A stretch of DNA of 64,000 bases, taken from Sphaerisporangium album (GTDB taxonomy: Bacteria > Actinomycetota > Actinomycetes > Streptosporangiales > Streptosporangiaceae). The DNA is taken from positions 186,001 to 250,000 of the forward strand of contig NZ_QOIL01000007.1 in the NCBI RefSeq assembly GCF_003323745.1. Direction: 5' to 3'. This document shows positions 36,011 through 44,894 of this stretch, piece after piece. Numbering within the stretch: position 1 is the stretch's first letter; each line of letters starts with the position of its first letter. The notes beneath the pieces are model-generated. The model did no database searches. It had not been told where the DNA came from and worked only from the letters and a program-made list of their open reading frames with translations. The translations under genes were made by a program, and so were the position numbers.

Positions 36011-36586
36011 ATGGGGCAGCCGAGAAAGTCCGTGCGCGTTGGGCGCAGGGGACGCGACAGGCGTGTGCTCGTGATCGCGGCGATCGTCGCCGCGGCGTCG
36101 GGCTGCGGCATCGTGGGCGGCGGTTCACCGACCGACGGGTCGCTTGACGGGCTCAGCGTCTCCAGCCCGAGGATCCGCGACGGTGCTCCTCTTCCGGCCG
36201 ACTTCTCGTGTGCGGGAAAGGTCGGGAATCCGCCGCTGAGGTGGTCCGGCGTGCTCCAGAAAGAGACCAAGTCGATCGCCCTGGTGGTCGACGCCAACAA
36301 CGCGCAGGGAGCGGCGGAGGTGCACTGGCTGGTGTACAACATCGACCCGCTGACCACCGAGCTCGCGCAGAACAGTGTTCCCCGGGGCGCCGTGGAGGGG
36401 GTGACGTCCAGTGGCAAAAAGGGCTATTCGCCCCCGTGCCGCCGTGACGACATCTACCGTTTCAGCGTCTACGCGCTCGACGCGAAGCTCGATCCCAAGA
36501 AGGCCACCGGCCTGCGGGAGACGCTGGAGCTCATCGCGCAGCACACCATCTCGCGGGGACGCCTGTCGGCGTCTCACATCGAGTGA
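36011..36586 (+). CDS. PEBP (YbhB/YbcL, Raf-kinase-inhibitor-like) lipoprotein
   Basis: 191 residues. A basic N-terminus, the hydrophobic stretch RVLVIAAIVAAASG and a lipobox Cys (ASGC, about residue 36) mark an exported lipoprotein. The mature part is a PEBP fold: LPADFSCAGKVGNPPLRW, ALVVDANN, VHWLVYNIDP, the GYSPPCRRDD ligand loop and YRFSVYALD. The family binds phosphoryl or lipid groups; its bacterial role is poorly known. ATG 36011 is used because the frame upstream has no ribosome site and lacks family similarity. Confidence 0.88.
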   Translation: MGQPRKSVRVGRRGRDRRVLVIAAIVAAASGCGIVGGGSPTDGSLDGLSVSSPRIRDGAPLPADFSCAGKVGNPPLRWSGVLQKETKSIALVVDANNAQGAAEVHWLVYNIDPLTTELAQNSVPRGAVEGVTSSGKKGYSPPCRRDDIYRFSVYALDAKLDPKKATGLRETLELIAQHTISRGRLSASHIE

Positions 36587-36769
36587 CGCGGTGCGTACCC
36601 GTGGTGATTGTCGATACCGGATCTTCTCGTAGGGTGTGACAACGGTCATAGTGGTCGGACAGAATCAGGTGCAATCCTTGAGCGCAGGTGGTCAAAGGGG
36701 GCAGGTCGCGTCGATGGCCGCGCGATCTCACCAGCGCCACTGGAAGGCCATGGCCATGAAGGTGGTGCA

Positions 36770-38899
36770 ATGATTATCGCGGTCATTGTCGGCCTCGTCG
36801 CCGTCGTGCTGCTTGTGCTTATGGTCGTGGCGCTCGGCATGCGGTCGATGAACCGCCGGGAAAGCAATCTGCCTCCAGAGCGGCTGCGCAAGATGGCCGA
36901 GCAGGCGGAGGACCCGAACGCCAAACGTCCCGGACGTCCCGCCGAGGAGACCTTCTTCGAGAGCTTCCCCGAGGGCTTCGACGCCTTCCAGGAGCCCGAG
37001 CGCGCGACGGCCCGGCTGCGTCCGGGCAACGGCAGGCCGGGGGGGCGTCCCGCGGCCCGGCCCGGGGGGCGCTCGGCGCCTCGCGGCAAGCAGGCCGCCT
37101 CCTCGCGCGGCCGGCGCGGCGTGGACGAGTGGGGCGACGCCGACGACTACGACGACGACTACTGGTCGCGCGTCCGCGCGGACGACGGCGCCTTCGGCGG
37201 CACCATCGCCGCGCGCATGGGAGCGAGCCGCCCCGACCTCGCCTCCCCGTCCTCTCCCGCCTCCCCGGCCCCCAAGGCGACGCCCGCGAAGGACGCCGCG
37301 AAGAGCAACGACGAGGTGGACGCGAACGCGGCCACCGTCCAGGCCCCGCTCCCGACCCGGCCGGCCGGCCATGCCGGTCAGGGGGACGCGAGGCGCACCA
37401 CCGCACCCGTATCCCCCGCCCCCACGGCCGCCGCCGCGTCCGAGCGCACCGCGACCTTCCCGGCCCCCGTCCCGCAGGCTCCGGCGGCCGCGGCGTCCGC
37501 CGCCGACGTGCTCGGCGCGCTCGGCACCCCGCAGACGCCCGCCGGCCCGCAGACGCCCGCGCGCACCGGCCGCGGCTCGCGTCCCGACCCGGCCGACCCG
37601 CTGGGCGTCAACGACGCGGTACGTGCCAAGCCCCGGCGCCGCGGCGAGTCCGGCGACTCCGCACGCACCCCCGCGCCCGGGCGGACGCCCGAGTCGCGCA
37701 GGACCGACTCCCGGCGCACCGGGTCCGGCAGAGCCGCCGAACCTGGCCGCTCCGGCTCCGCCCGCCCGGACTCGGGACGCACGGCGCCCGGACGCCCCGA
37801 CACGGGACGCTCCGACACGGTGCGGGCCGACTCCGGCCGCGCCGCCACGGGGCCGTTCGCCTCCGGCCGCCCGGACCCGGCCGGCCCGCCGCGGCCCGTC
37901 GACCCTCTCGGCATCGACCCGCTGGCCATCGATCCGCTGGCCGGCAACCCGCTCACCACCGGCCCCATGTCCAGCGGCCCGTTCACCACGGGTTCCCTCG
38001 CCGGCGACCCGCTGACGAGCGGGCCCCTGCCGGGCGCCGCGGCGTCCGGCGGTTCGGGGTCCCGCCGCCGGTCCTCGGGCGCGTCCGACGGCGCGCGGCG
38101 ACGCTCCGGCACGGGCGGCTCCGACCCGGCCCGCTCCGCGACGGGCTCGTACGACACCCCGCGCGCCGGAGGCGGCGCCGACCCGGGCGGCCCGTTCCCC
38201 GCCTCGCCGTCGTACGGCCGGCCCGCCGATCCTCTGGGCACGGGCACGGGCGCCTCGGCGACCGGCGACTTCCCCGCGGGCGGCTCCTGGCCGTCGCAGC
38301 CCGCCTACCAGGCCACCGGCTCCTACGACATCCTGGACGGCCCGGCGACTCCCGCGGCCGGTATGCCCGCCTCTCCGTCGTCGTCCTCCAACGAGACGTG
38401 GAACTCGGCGGACTACCAGTTGCCCTCCTACGACGGGTACGCCGCCCGCGGCGAGACCTACCCGCCCGACCCCGCCTACCCCGCGGCCGCGCCCTCGGCG
38501 CCGTCGGCGCCGTCGTACGAGGTGCGTCCCGGGTGGGCGACCATCGACGACTCCGACACGGTGACCGGCCCCGCGCCCGTCACGCCCTCGCGCGCCGCCT
38601 CGGCGTACGAGACGCCCGCCGTGCGGGACCTGCCGGGCACGGGCCGGGGCGACGAGCCGCCGTCCGGTGGCGGTCAGGGCTACGGCGGTTACGGCGCGGG
38701 CTCCTCGACCGGGTCGGCCGCGGCTCCGGCGTCGTCGGCGTGGGCACAGCCGCGCCAGAACACCGGCGGAAGCTGGCCGTCGTACGGCGAGCTCTACGGC
38801 AACGGCGGGGAGGAGCAGCCGACGCAGTCGAACGCGTCGCCGTCCCGCGGCGGTCACCACCGTCCGTCCGAAACCGACTATCCAGACTATTACCGCTGA
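36770..38899 (+). CDS. Membrane-anchored, largely disordered protein (unknown)
   Basis: 709 residues. One N-terminal helix (MIIAVIVGLVAVVLLVLMVVALGM) is followed by a short charged conserved-looking segment (RKMAEQAEDPNAKRPG, ETFFESFPEGFDAFQ). More than 600 residues of low-complexity Pro/Gly/Ser/Arg/Ala sequence follow, with three internal repeat styles: SGR-x-xxGRxDxGR units (about 325-365), PLAIDPLAGNPLTTGP-like units (about 375-425), and Tyr/Ser-rich stretches near the end. AAGGTGG precedes the ATG. No family is recognised. The high third-position G+C across the whole frame supports real coding. Confidence 0.75.
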   Translation: MIIAVIVGLVAVVLLVLMVVALGMRSMNRRESNLPPERLRKMAEQAEDPNAKRPGRPAEETFFESFPEGFDAFQEPERATARLRPGNGRPGGRPAARPGGRSAPRGKQAASSRGRRGVDEWGDADDYDDDYWSRVRADDGAFGGTIAARMGASRPDLASPSSPASPAPKATPAKDAAKSNDEVDANAATVQAPLPTRPAGHAGQGDARRTTAPVSPAPTAAAASERTATFPAPVPQAPAAAASAADVLGALGTPQTPAGPQTPARTGRGSRPDPADPLGVNDAVRAKPRRRGESGDSARTPAPGRTPESRRTDSRRTGSGRAAEPGRSGSARPDSGRTAPGRPDTGRSDTVRADSGRAATGPFASGRPDPAGPPRPVDPLGIDPLAIDPLAGNPLTTGPMSSGPFTTGSLAGDPLTSGPLPGAAASGGSGSRRRSSGASDGARRRSGTGGSDPARSATGSYDTPRAGGGADPGGPFPASPSYGRPADPLGTGTGASATGDFPAGGSWPSQPAYQATGSYDILDGPATPAAGMPASPSSSSNETWNSADYQLPSYDGYAARGETYPPDPAYPAAAPSAPSAPSYEVRPGWATIDDSDTVTGPAPVTPSRAASAYETPAVRDLPGTGRGDEPPSGGGQGYGGYGAGSSTGSAAAPASSAWAQPRQNTGGSWPSYGELYGNGGEEQPTQSNASPSRGGHHRPSETDYPDYYR

Positions 38900-38980
38900 T
38901 CAACCAGAATTCCACCGGCACTTGTAAAACGCGCCCGGCAAAGGCTTAATCAATCGGCCGTCGCGTCGTATGGTCGCCTC

Positions 38981-41281
38981 ATGACCGGGGACACGCAAAG
39001 TAGCCGAACGACGACCGAGCGTCTCAACTCCGTGCTCCGGCACGACCTTCCCGCCTCGCTGGTGGTGTTCCTCGTGGCGGTGCCGCTCTCGCTGGGCATC
39101 GCCGTGACCTCCGGGGCTCCGCTCGTCGCGGGCCTGGTCGCCGCCGTGGTGGGCGGCCTGGTGGCAGGCCCCCTCGGCGGCTCCGTCGTCCAGGTGAGCG
39201 GGCCGGCGGCCGGGCTCGCGCTGGTGGTGGCCGAGCTCGTGCGCACGTACGGCTGGCGGGCCACCTGCATGATCACCTTGATGGCGGGCGTGCTTCAGGT
39301 CGTGCTCGGCGCGTTCAAGGTGGCGAGGACGGCGCTGGCCGTCTCCCCCGCGGTGGTCCACGGCATGCTGGCCGGCGTGGGCGTGGTGATCGCCCTGTCG
39401 CAGCTGCACGTGGTGCTCGGCGGGCAGCCGCAGAAGTCCGCGATCGAGAACATCGTCGAGTTGCCGAAGCAGATCGTCGACAACCACAGCCACGCGGTCG
39501 CGGTCGGGGTGCTGACCATCGTCGTGCTGCTGGTCTGGCCGCGGTTGCCGCACCTCAAGACGATCCCCGCCCCCCTGGCCGCGCTGGCGTGCGCGGCGCT
39601 GACCGCCGGGGTGTTCGGGTGGGACGTCGCCCGCGCCGACCTGTCCAAGGGATTCAGCGAGTGGGCGACCCCGGCGCTGCCGTCCGGCGACTGGCACGGC
39701 ATCGCGGGCGCCGTCCTGCTGGTGGCGCTGCTCGCCGGGGTCGAGTCGCTGCTGTGCTCGGTCGCGGCCGACCACCTGCACGACGGCCCGCGCGCGGACC
39801 TGGACCGCGAGCTCACCGGCCAGGGCGTCGCCAACCTGGTGTCGGGGGCCCTCGGCGGCCTGCCGGTCGCGGGCGTCGTCGTGCGCACCACCACGAACGT
39901 CCGGGCGGGGGCGCGCAGCCGCTGGTCCACGATGCTGCACGGCGTGTGGGTGCTGGTGTTCGCGGTCGGCTTCGGCTGGACGGTCACGCTGATCCCGCTG
40001 GAGGCGCTGGCCGCGCTGCTGGTCTTCATCGGCGTGCGCATGGTGAACCTCGGCACGATGCGGGGCCTGCACGGGCACGGCGAGCTGCCGATCTACGTGC
40101 TGACCATGGGCGCCGTCGTCGTGGTCGGCCTGGCCGAGGGGGTGCTGCTGGGCCTCGTCCTGGCGGCGCTGTTCGCGCTGCGCCGCCTGACCAGGGTGTC
40201 GGTCCACGTCTCGCTGGAGCCGGACGACCGCTGGCACGTCATGGTGACCGGCTCGCTGACCTTCGTGGGCGTGCCGCGCCTCACCGACAGCCTGCGAAGC
40301 ATCCCTGCGGGCGCCACGGTCGACCTCGACCTGAACGTCGACTTCATGGACAACGCCGCGTTCGAGGCGCTGCACGGCTGGCGCCTGGAGCACGAGCGCG
40401 CCGGCGGCTCGGTCGCGATCGACGAGATGCACGACGAGTGGTACACCTTCGCCGCGAAGGGCACGCGGGTCTCCTCGGCGAAGACGCCGCCGAAGGCGCC
40501 GGACCGCTGGTGGCTTCCCCGGGCGTACCGGCGGGGCGGCCCGCTGTCGGCCATCCCGGTCAGGCGCTCGGGGGCGTGGGTGCCCTCGCGGGCCGAGCAC
40601 GGGGGCGGGGCCGTGCCCGATCTGCTCGCGGGCGCGAAGGACTTCCAGCGGCGCACGGCCCCGCTGGTGCGGCCGATCCTCACCCGCATGGCGCGCACGC
40701 AGGACCCGTCCCATCTGTTCATCACCTGCGCCGACTCGCGGGTGGTGCCCAGCCTGATCACCGCCAGCGGGCCGGGCGATCTGTTCACGGTGCGCAACGT
40801 CGGCAACCTGGTGCCCCGGTACGGCGCCACTCCCCCGGACGACTCGGTGCTCGGGGCGATCGAGTTCGCCACCACCGCGCTGAACGTCCAGACGATCACG
40901 GTGTGCGGCCATTCACGGTGCGGGGCGATGGCGGCCCTGCTCAGCGCCGGGGAGAAGACCAGCGGGCTGCCGGGGCTGGAGCGCTGGCTGCGTCACGGAG
41001 ACCACACGCTGGCGCGGTACATCCTGTCCGACCCCACCGGCGAGGACGAGGGGCCGCTCGACCGCCTGTGCCGGGTGAACGTCGCCCAGCAGCTCGACAA
41101 CCTGCGCACCCATCCGGAGGTCGCGCGTCTGGAGAGCGAGGGACGGCTGGAACTCGTCGGCCTGTACTTCGACATCGGCGCCACCCGGGTGCACGTGCTG
41201 GAGCGCGGGGGGTTCACGCCGGTGTCCGGCCACGCGGCGGTGAGCCTTCCCGCCCGTGGCGCCGCGCCGCCCGCGAGCTGA
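38981..41281 (+). CDS. SulP anion transporter fused to a beta-carbonic anhydrase
   Basis: 766 residues. Residues about 20-420 form a SulP transporter (about ten or more helices; AVPLSLGIAVTSGAP, VSGPAAGLALVVAEL). About 425-505 is a STAS-like domain (DLDLNVDFMDNAAFEALHGW). About 545-755 is a beta-class carbonic anhydrase with zinc ligands in ITCADSRVVP and VCGHSRCGAM. Such fusions are known in actinobacteria and are thought to couple bicarbonate uptake to CO2 hydration. The start gives MTGDTQSSRTTTERL. It is transcribed alone. Confidence 0.95.
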   Translation: MTGDTQSSRTTTERLNSVLRHDLPASLVVFLVAVPLSLGIAVTSGAPLVAGLVAAVVGGLVAGPLGGSVVQVSGPAAGLALVVAELVRTYGWRATCMITLMAGVLQVVLGAFKVARTALAVSPAVVHGMLAGVGVVIALSQLHVVLGGQPQKSAIENIVELPKQIVDNHSHAVAVGVLTIVVLLVWPRLPHLKTIPAPLAALACAALTAGVFGWDVARADLSKGFSEWATPALPSGDWHGIAGAVLLVALLAGVESLLCSVAADHLHDGPRADLDRELTGQGVANLVSGALGGLPVAGVVVRTTTNVRAGARSRWSTMLHGVWVLVFAVGFGWTVTLIPLEALAALLVFIGVRMVNLGTMRGLHGHGELPIYVLTMGAVVVVGLAEGVLLGLVLAALFALRRLTRVSVHVSLEPDDRWHVMVTGSLTFVGVPRLTDSLRSIPAGATVDLDLNVDFMDNAAFEALHGWRLEHERAGGSVAIDEMHDEWYTFAAKGTRVSSAKTPPKAPDRWWLPRAYRRGGPLSAIPVRRSGAWVPSRAEHGGGAVPDLLAGAKDFQRRTAPLVRPILTRMARTQDPSHLFITCADSRVVPSLITASGPGDLFTVRNVGNLVPRYGATPPDDSVLGAIEFATTALNVQTITVCGHSRCGAMAALLSAGEKTSGLPGLERWLRHGDHTLARYILSDPTGEDEGPLDRLCRVNVAQQLDNLRTHPEVARLESEGRLELVGLYFDIGATRVHVLERGGFTPVSGHAAVSLPARGAAPPAS

Positions 41282-41384
41282 CCACCGGGGCGAGCCCCGG
41301 CCGGCCGGCGGGCGTCCGCTGTCAGCGGATCCGCTGAATGTGAAACCCCTCGGCGGCGCGGGGCCCGGGCACCACAGTTGTCCC

Positions 41385-42398
41385 ATGAGAATTCTGGTGA
41401 TCGGTGGGTCGGTGTTCCTCGGCCGGGCCATCGTGGAAGAGTCCCTGCGCCGGGGCTACGAGGTGACCACGTTCAACCGGGGCAGGTCCGGCGAGGACGC
41501 GCCGGGGGTCACTGCCGTGCGCGGCGACCGCGAGGTGGACGCCGACCTCGCGGCGCTGGCCGAGGGCCGCGAGTGGGACGCGGTCGTCGACGTGTGCGGC
41601 TTCACCCCCCGGGTGGTCGCCGCCTCCGCCCGCGCCCTGTCCGGCCACGCGGCGACGTACGCGTACATCTCCAGCATCTCGGCCATCTCCGCCTGGCCGG
41701 CCGAGCAGGTCGACGAGTCCTCCCCGCTGTGGGAGTGCTCCCCCGATGCCGGTCCCGAGGACGGCGACTACAGCATCCTGAAGGCCGGATGCGAGCGTGC
41801 CGTCGAGCGGTATTTCGAGGGGAACGCTCTGATCCTCCAGCCGGGGCTGATCCTCGGGCCGTGGGAGAACGTCGGCCGGCTCCCGTCGTGGCTGCGCCGT
41901 ATCGCCCGGGGAGGCCGGGTGGTGGCGCCCGGCGATCCCGGCCTGCCGATGCAGCTCATCGACGCCCGCGACATCGCCACGTTCACCCTGGACCAGGCCG
42001 TCAAGGGCACGGGCGACCGCTTCGTGCTCACCGGGCCCGCCGGGAACACCACGTTCGGCCAGTGGCTGGCCGACTGCGTGGACGTCACCGGCTCGGACGC
42101 CGAGCTGGTCTGGGTGGAGGACGGCTTCCTGTCCGCCCACGAGGTCGAGCCGTGGACCGAGCTGCCCCTCTGGATGCCGGTAGGCCCCGAGGAGGCGGGC
42201 ACGTGGGGCGTCGTGACGGCCAAGGCCGAGGCGGCGGGCCTGCGGTGCCGCCCGGTGAGCGAGACCGTCCGGGACACGTGGGACTGGCTGAAGGACCGCG
42301 ACCACGCCGCCCTGGAGGAACGGCTGCCCAGCTGGCGGCGGCACGGCCTCGCGCCGGACAAGGAGGCCCGCATCCTCGGCGACTGGGACGCCCGCTGA
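41385..42398 (+). CDS. NAD-dependent epimerase/dehydratase family protein (extended SDR)
   Basis: 337 residues. The Rossmann start MRILVIGGSVFLGRAIVEESL carries the glycine-rich loop of extended SDRs, with TTFNRG following and YSILKAGCE replacing the usual YxxxK (Tyr and Lys are still present). The C-terminal part (QLIDARDIATFTLDQA, FVLTGPAGNTTFGQWL) resembles reductases annotated as epimerases, such as the CSP41/BtrN-like SDR group. The substrate is unknown. The long frame to 41256 is truncated to this ATG, where similarity starts. Confidence 0.87.
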   Translation: MRILVIGGSVFLGRAIVEESLRRGYEVTTFNRGRSGEDAPGVTAVRGDREVDADLAALAEGREWDAVVDVCGFTPRVVAASARALSGHAATYAYISSISAISAWPAEQVDESSPLWECSPDAGPEDGDYSILKAGCERAVERYFEGNALILQPGLILGPWENVGRLPSWLRRIARGGRVVAPGDPGLPMQLIDARDIATFTLDQAVKGTGDRFVLTGPAGNTTFGQWLADCVDVTGSDAELVWVEDGFLSAHEVEPWTELPLWMPVGPEEAGTWGVVTAKAEAAGLRCRPVSETVRDTWDWLKDRDHAALEERLPSWRRHGLAPDKEARILGDWDAR

Positions 42399-42568
42399 CC
42401 TCCCGGCGCGGCTGTCGCGCCTGCGGTGGTGCACGCGATCGGCGAGATCTGTGGCAAGCGCGTTCCGGACGAACCGCCCTCTGATCCGCCTACGTGATCA
42501 TTGCGACGATCCCGTCGGTTGTCCTCGTACACTCCCAAAGAAGATCGCCGGGTGTTAACGTCGGCGAC

Positions 42569-42877
42569 GTGGCAGACCCCCGGAGCACCAACGGTGCCGA
42601 CGACCATGCGCCCCTCTCGGCCTACCCGGCTGCCCGGCCGGACATGTCGTCGATCAGGACGCTACGCCCCCAGGACTACAACGAGGTGCTGTACGTCGGG
42701 CACTTCTACCGCAAAGGGCAGCCGGTGGTCATGGACCTGACCGGACTGTCGGACGCCGACGCCAAGCCGCTGGTCGACTTCGCCGCCGGGCTGGTCTTCG
42801 GCCGCCAGGGCGACATGGACCGCATCGCCCACAAGGTCTTCCTGCTGGTCCCGCCGGGCGTGGTCATCAACGGCTGA
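42569..42877 (+). CDS. SepF-like cell-division protein (short paralogue)
   Basis: About 102 residues from GTG 42569; ATG 42644 is another possible start. The conserved SepF core is visible (QPVVMDLTGLSDADAKPLVDFAAGLVFG, then GDMDRIAHKVFLLVPPGVV). SepF polymerises and links FtsZ to the membrane. The usual N-terminal amphipathic membrane helix is not obvious, so this resembles the extra SepF-like proteins of streptomycetes rather than the dcw-cluster SepF. It stands alone. Confidence 0.78.
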   Translation: MADPRSTNGADDHAPLSAYPAARPDMSSIRTLRPQDYNEVLYVGHFYRKGQPVVMDLTGLSDADAKPLVDFAAGLVFGRQGDMDRIAHKVFLLVPPGVVING

Positions 42878-42967
42878 GCCCTGTCCGGCTTCCGGAACGG
42901 CGGCGCCGTGCCCCGGGACGTCCCCGTGGCACGGCACGCGCCGCCACCCCGTGCGCTCCGGTGCGGT

Positions 42968-43588
42968 CTAGAGCGGCGGGGTGAGGTCGGCGAACGCGGT
43001 GCAGTTGGCGGGCCAGGTGACGTTCACGCCGAGGGCGCACGTCGTCTGGCGCACGAGGCCGGTCCGGCTGCGCACCGTGATCTGCAGCTGGTTGCCCGTG
43101 GGGTTGGCGGCGAGGGTGACGTCGGTGGCGTTGGCCGGATGGTTCGGCACGGTGGAGAGGTCGTGCCACGGCGGATTGGCCGGGCCGACGGACGTCGGGT
43201 CCCGGACCAGCACGATGCCGTTGGGCTGGGCCAGGCCGATGTACGTCACCGGTGTGAGGGTGCCGAGGCCGGTCGGTGTGGCCATCGCCGAGTCGACTCC
43301 GTCGGTCCGGCCCGATGGGCCGGGAGGTCCCGGAGGGCCGGGCGGGCACTTCTTGCAGTCCTTCTTCGTGCTGACGACCTCGTCCTCGTCGTCCTCTCCG
43401 CCGACGGGCCTGTGCCCGGTGGCGGCGTGGCCGGCGTCGTGCGACACGTGAAGGCCGGGGACGCTCACCGCGCCGGTGCCGGCCTGCGCCGGGCCGGACA
43501 GCGCGACGCCTCCTGCGGTGGACAGCGTCGCGACGGCCACCGCCCACATGAACTTACCCGTGAAAGGACCTTTTTCCCGAGGAATCAC
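42968..43588 (-). CDS. Secreted protein with a short collagen-like segment
   Basis: 206 residues from GTG 43588 with GGAGG 7 nt upstream. The signal peptide (MWAVAVATLSTAGGVALSGPAQA, cleavage about residue 37) is followed by a His/Asp/Glu-rich region (HVSHDAGHAATGHRPVGGEDDEDEVV). Then comes KKDCKKC and four Gly-Pro-Pro/Ser triplets (GPPGPPGPPGPSG), and a beta-rich C-terminal domain of about 105 residues with two Cys. The CxxxxC-collagen arrangement suggests a small disulfide-linked trimer. No known family beyond collagen-like repeats. Confidence 0.75.
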   Translation of the reverse strand: MIPREKGPFTGKFMWAVAVATLSTAGGVALSGPAQAGTGAVSVPGLHVSHDAGHAATGHRPVGGEDDEDEVVSTKKDCKKCPPGPPGPPGPSGRTDGVDSAMATPTGLGTLTPVTYIGLAQPNGIVLVRDPTSVGPANPPWHDLSTVPNHPANATDVTLAANPTGNQLQITVRSRTGLVRQTTCALGVNVTWPANCTAFADLTPPL

Positions 43589-44228
43589 TCGGTTCCTCCA
43601 TATCCCTTGAAATCCGATTAATCAGACCTTCTCCGTGCTACCGAGTAGCACCGCCCCCGAGGAATACCCGTCCATCGGAGAGCCGACGCGGCACGGGAGT
43701 AGCGATAGAGGAAACGGACGGCACGATAAACACAAGCACCGCCCGCGCGAGCGGGGACCGTCATTCCTAATACCGCTTAGACGGGAATCCGTCCACTATC
43801 AAGCGGTTCTCTGGATTTCTCGCCACAAACGCCGACGGACGGACCAGCGCGAACTCCGGCCCTTGAGGGCTCATCACTGAAGTGGCCAGACTTGCTAGGT
43901 TATAAGCTATGAAGACGCGCATCGTACAGATTCTCCCGCCACAGCCTTTGAACTGGTACAGAAGCGGGAGCGTCGCCGCCAGGGGCGGATGCAGCCAGCA
44001 CGGAACTCCCCCCTGCCACGACGAGATCGTGAACACCGTGATCGTGTCCGATGCCGGTAGCCAGGAAAAGAAGCTGGCGGTCTGCAGGCGCGGACTCGAA
44101 GCCCTACAAAACGGCCAATAGCCGCATCTACCGGCATTGCACGACCTGGTCCGCGTCTCCGCGATCGCCTCCGGCCGATGCCCCTGACCGCCGGCCGCGA
44201 CAGGGGATCAACGGTCGCCTGGAAAAAA
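43589..44228. other. Gene-poor gap at the start of the accessory zone
   Basis: 640 bp, less G+C-rich than its surroundings. It contains short open frames on both strands (for example 43909-44121, 70 codons) with no recognisable family, no ribosome site and no codon bias. I find no tRNA or clear terminator. It may be remnant DNA. Confidence 0.4.
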
Positions 44229-44244
44229 GAACGACCGGTCGTTC
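44229..44244 (+). promoter_or_regulatory. TetR-type operator palindrome
   Basis: GAACGACCGGTCGTTC is a perfect 16-bp palindrome 24 bp before the TetR start, in an A-rich context. A candidate -10 (TAGTGT, 44256-44261) follows at a distance that places the transcript start within a few bases of the ATG, and no ribosome site is present. This suggests a leaderless message and direct autorepression. Confidence 0.7.
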
Positions 44245-44268
44245 ATATTTTGTGCTAGTGTTCCCACC

Positions 44269-44892
44269 ATGACGGACGGGCGGAAGCTGCGCGGGCAGCG
44301 CAGCCGTGAAGCGATCCTCGCCCAGGCCGTCTCCCTGGCCTCCGTCGACGGCCTGGGCGGGCTCTCCCTGGGCCGTCTGGCCGAGGCCGCCGGCGTCAGC
44401 AAGTCCGGATTCTTCGCCCACTGGCGCGACAAAGAGCAACTCCAGCTCGACTGCGTCGACTGGGCCCGCCGCCAGTGGCAGGACCGCGTGATCGCTCCGA
44501 CCGCCACCGTCCCCAAGGGCCTCAGACGGCTGTTCGCCCTCCACGAGGCCCGTATCGCCTTCTACACCGACGGCGTCCTGCCCGGCGGCTGTTTCTTCTT
44601 CGTCGCCCAGGTCGAGTTCGACGACCGTCCCGGCCCGGTCAGGGACGCCGTCGCGGCCGCCATGGCCGACTGGCTGGGCTACCTCGAACGCCGCGTCGGG
44701 GACGCCGTCGACCTCGGGGAGCTGTCCGCCGACCCGGCGCAGCTCGCGTACGAGATCGACGCGCTGGGCGAGGCCGCCGTGACCCACGCGCGGCTGCGCG
44801 ACGCCGCCACCGCCTACCGCCACGCCCGCAGAGCCGTCCTCGACCGGTTGCGCGCACTCGCCACCGATCCCTCGATCCTCCCGGAGGACTGA
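44269..44892 (+). CDS. TetR/AcrR family transcriptional regulator
   Basis: 207 residues. The N-terminal TetR helix-turn-helix is clear: REAILAQAVSLASVDGLGGLSLGRLAEAAGVSKSGFFAHWRDKEQL spans helices 1-4. The C-terminal ligand domain has FFFVAQVEFDDRPGPVRDAV, seen in TetR_C_6-like proteins. The perfect palindrome at 44229-44244 is its likely operator, so it should repress itself and the thioesterase gene 2 bp downstream. The ligand may be an acyl thioester or aromatic compound, inferred only from the neighbour. Confidence 0.93.
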   Translation: MTDGRKLRGQRSREAILAQAVSLASVDGLGGLSLGRLAEAAGVSKSGFFAHWRDKEQLQLDCVDWARRQWQDRVIAPTATVPKGLRRLFALHEARIAFYTDGVLPGGCFFFVAQVEFDDRPGPVRDAVAAAMADWLGYLERRVGDAVDLGELSADPAQLAYEIDALGEAAVTHARLRDAATAYRHARRAVLDRLRALATDPSILPED

Positions 44893-44894
44893 CC

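Noticed and set aside
36587-36769. Riboswitch upstream of the disordered membrane protein
   Set aside because: I could not match the sequence to the conserved cores of known riboswitches, and only weak pairing is visible.
43909-44121. 70-codon plus-strand ORF in the 43.6-44.2 kb gap
   Set aside because: It has an ATG but no ribosome site, no family resemblance and no third-position G+C bias, so it is not called a gene.
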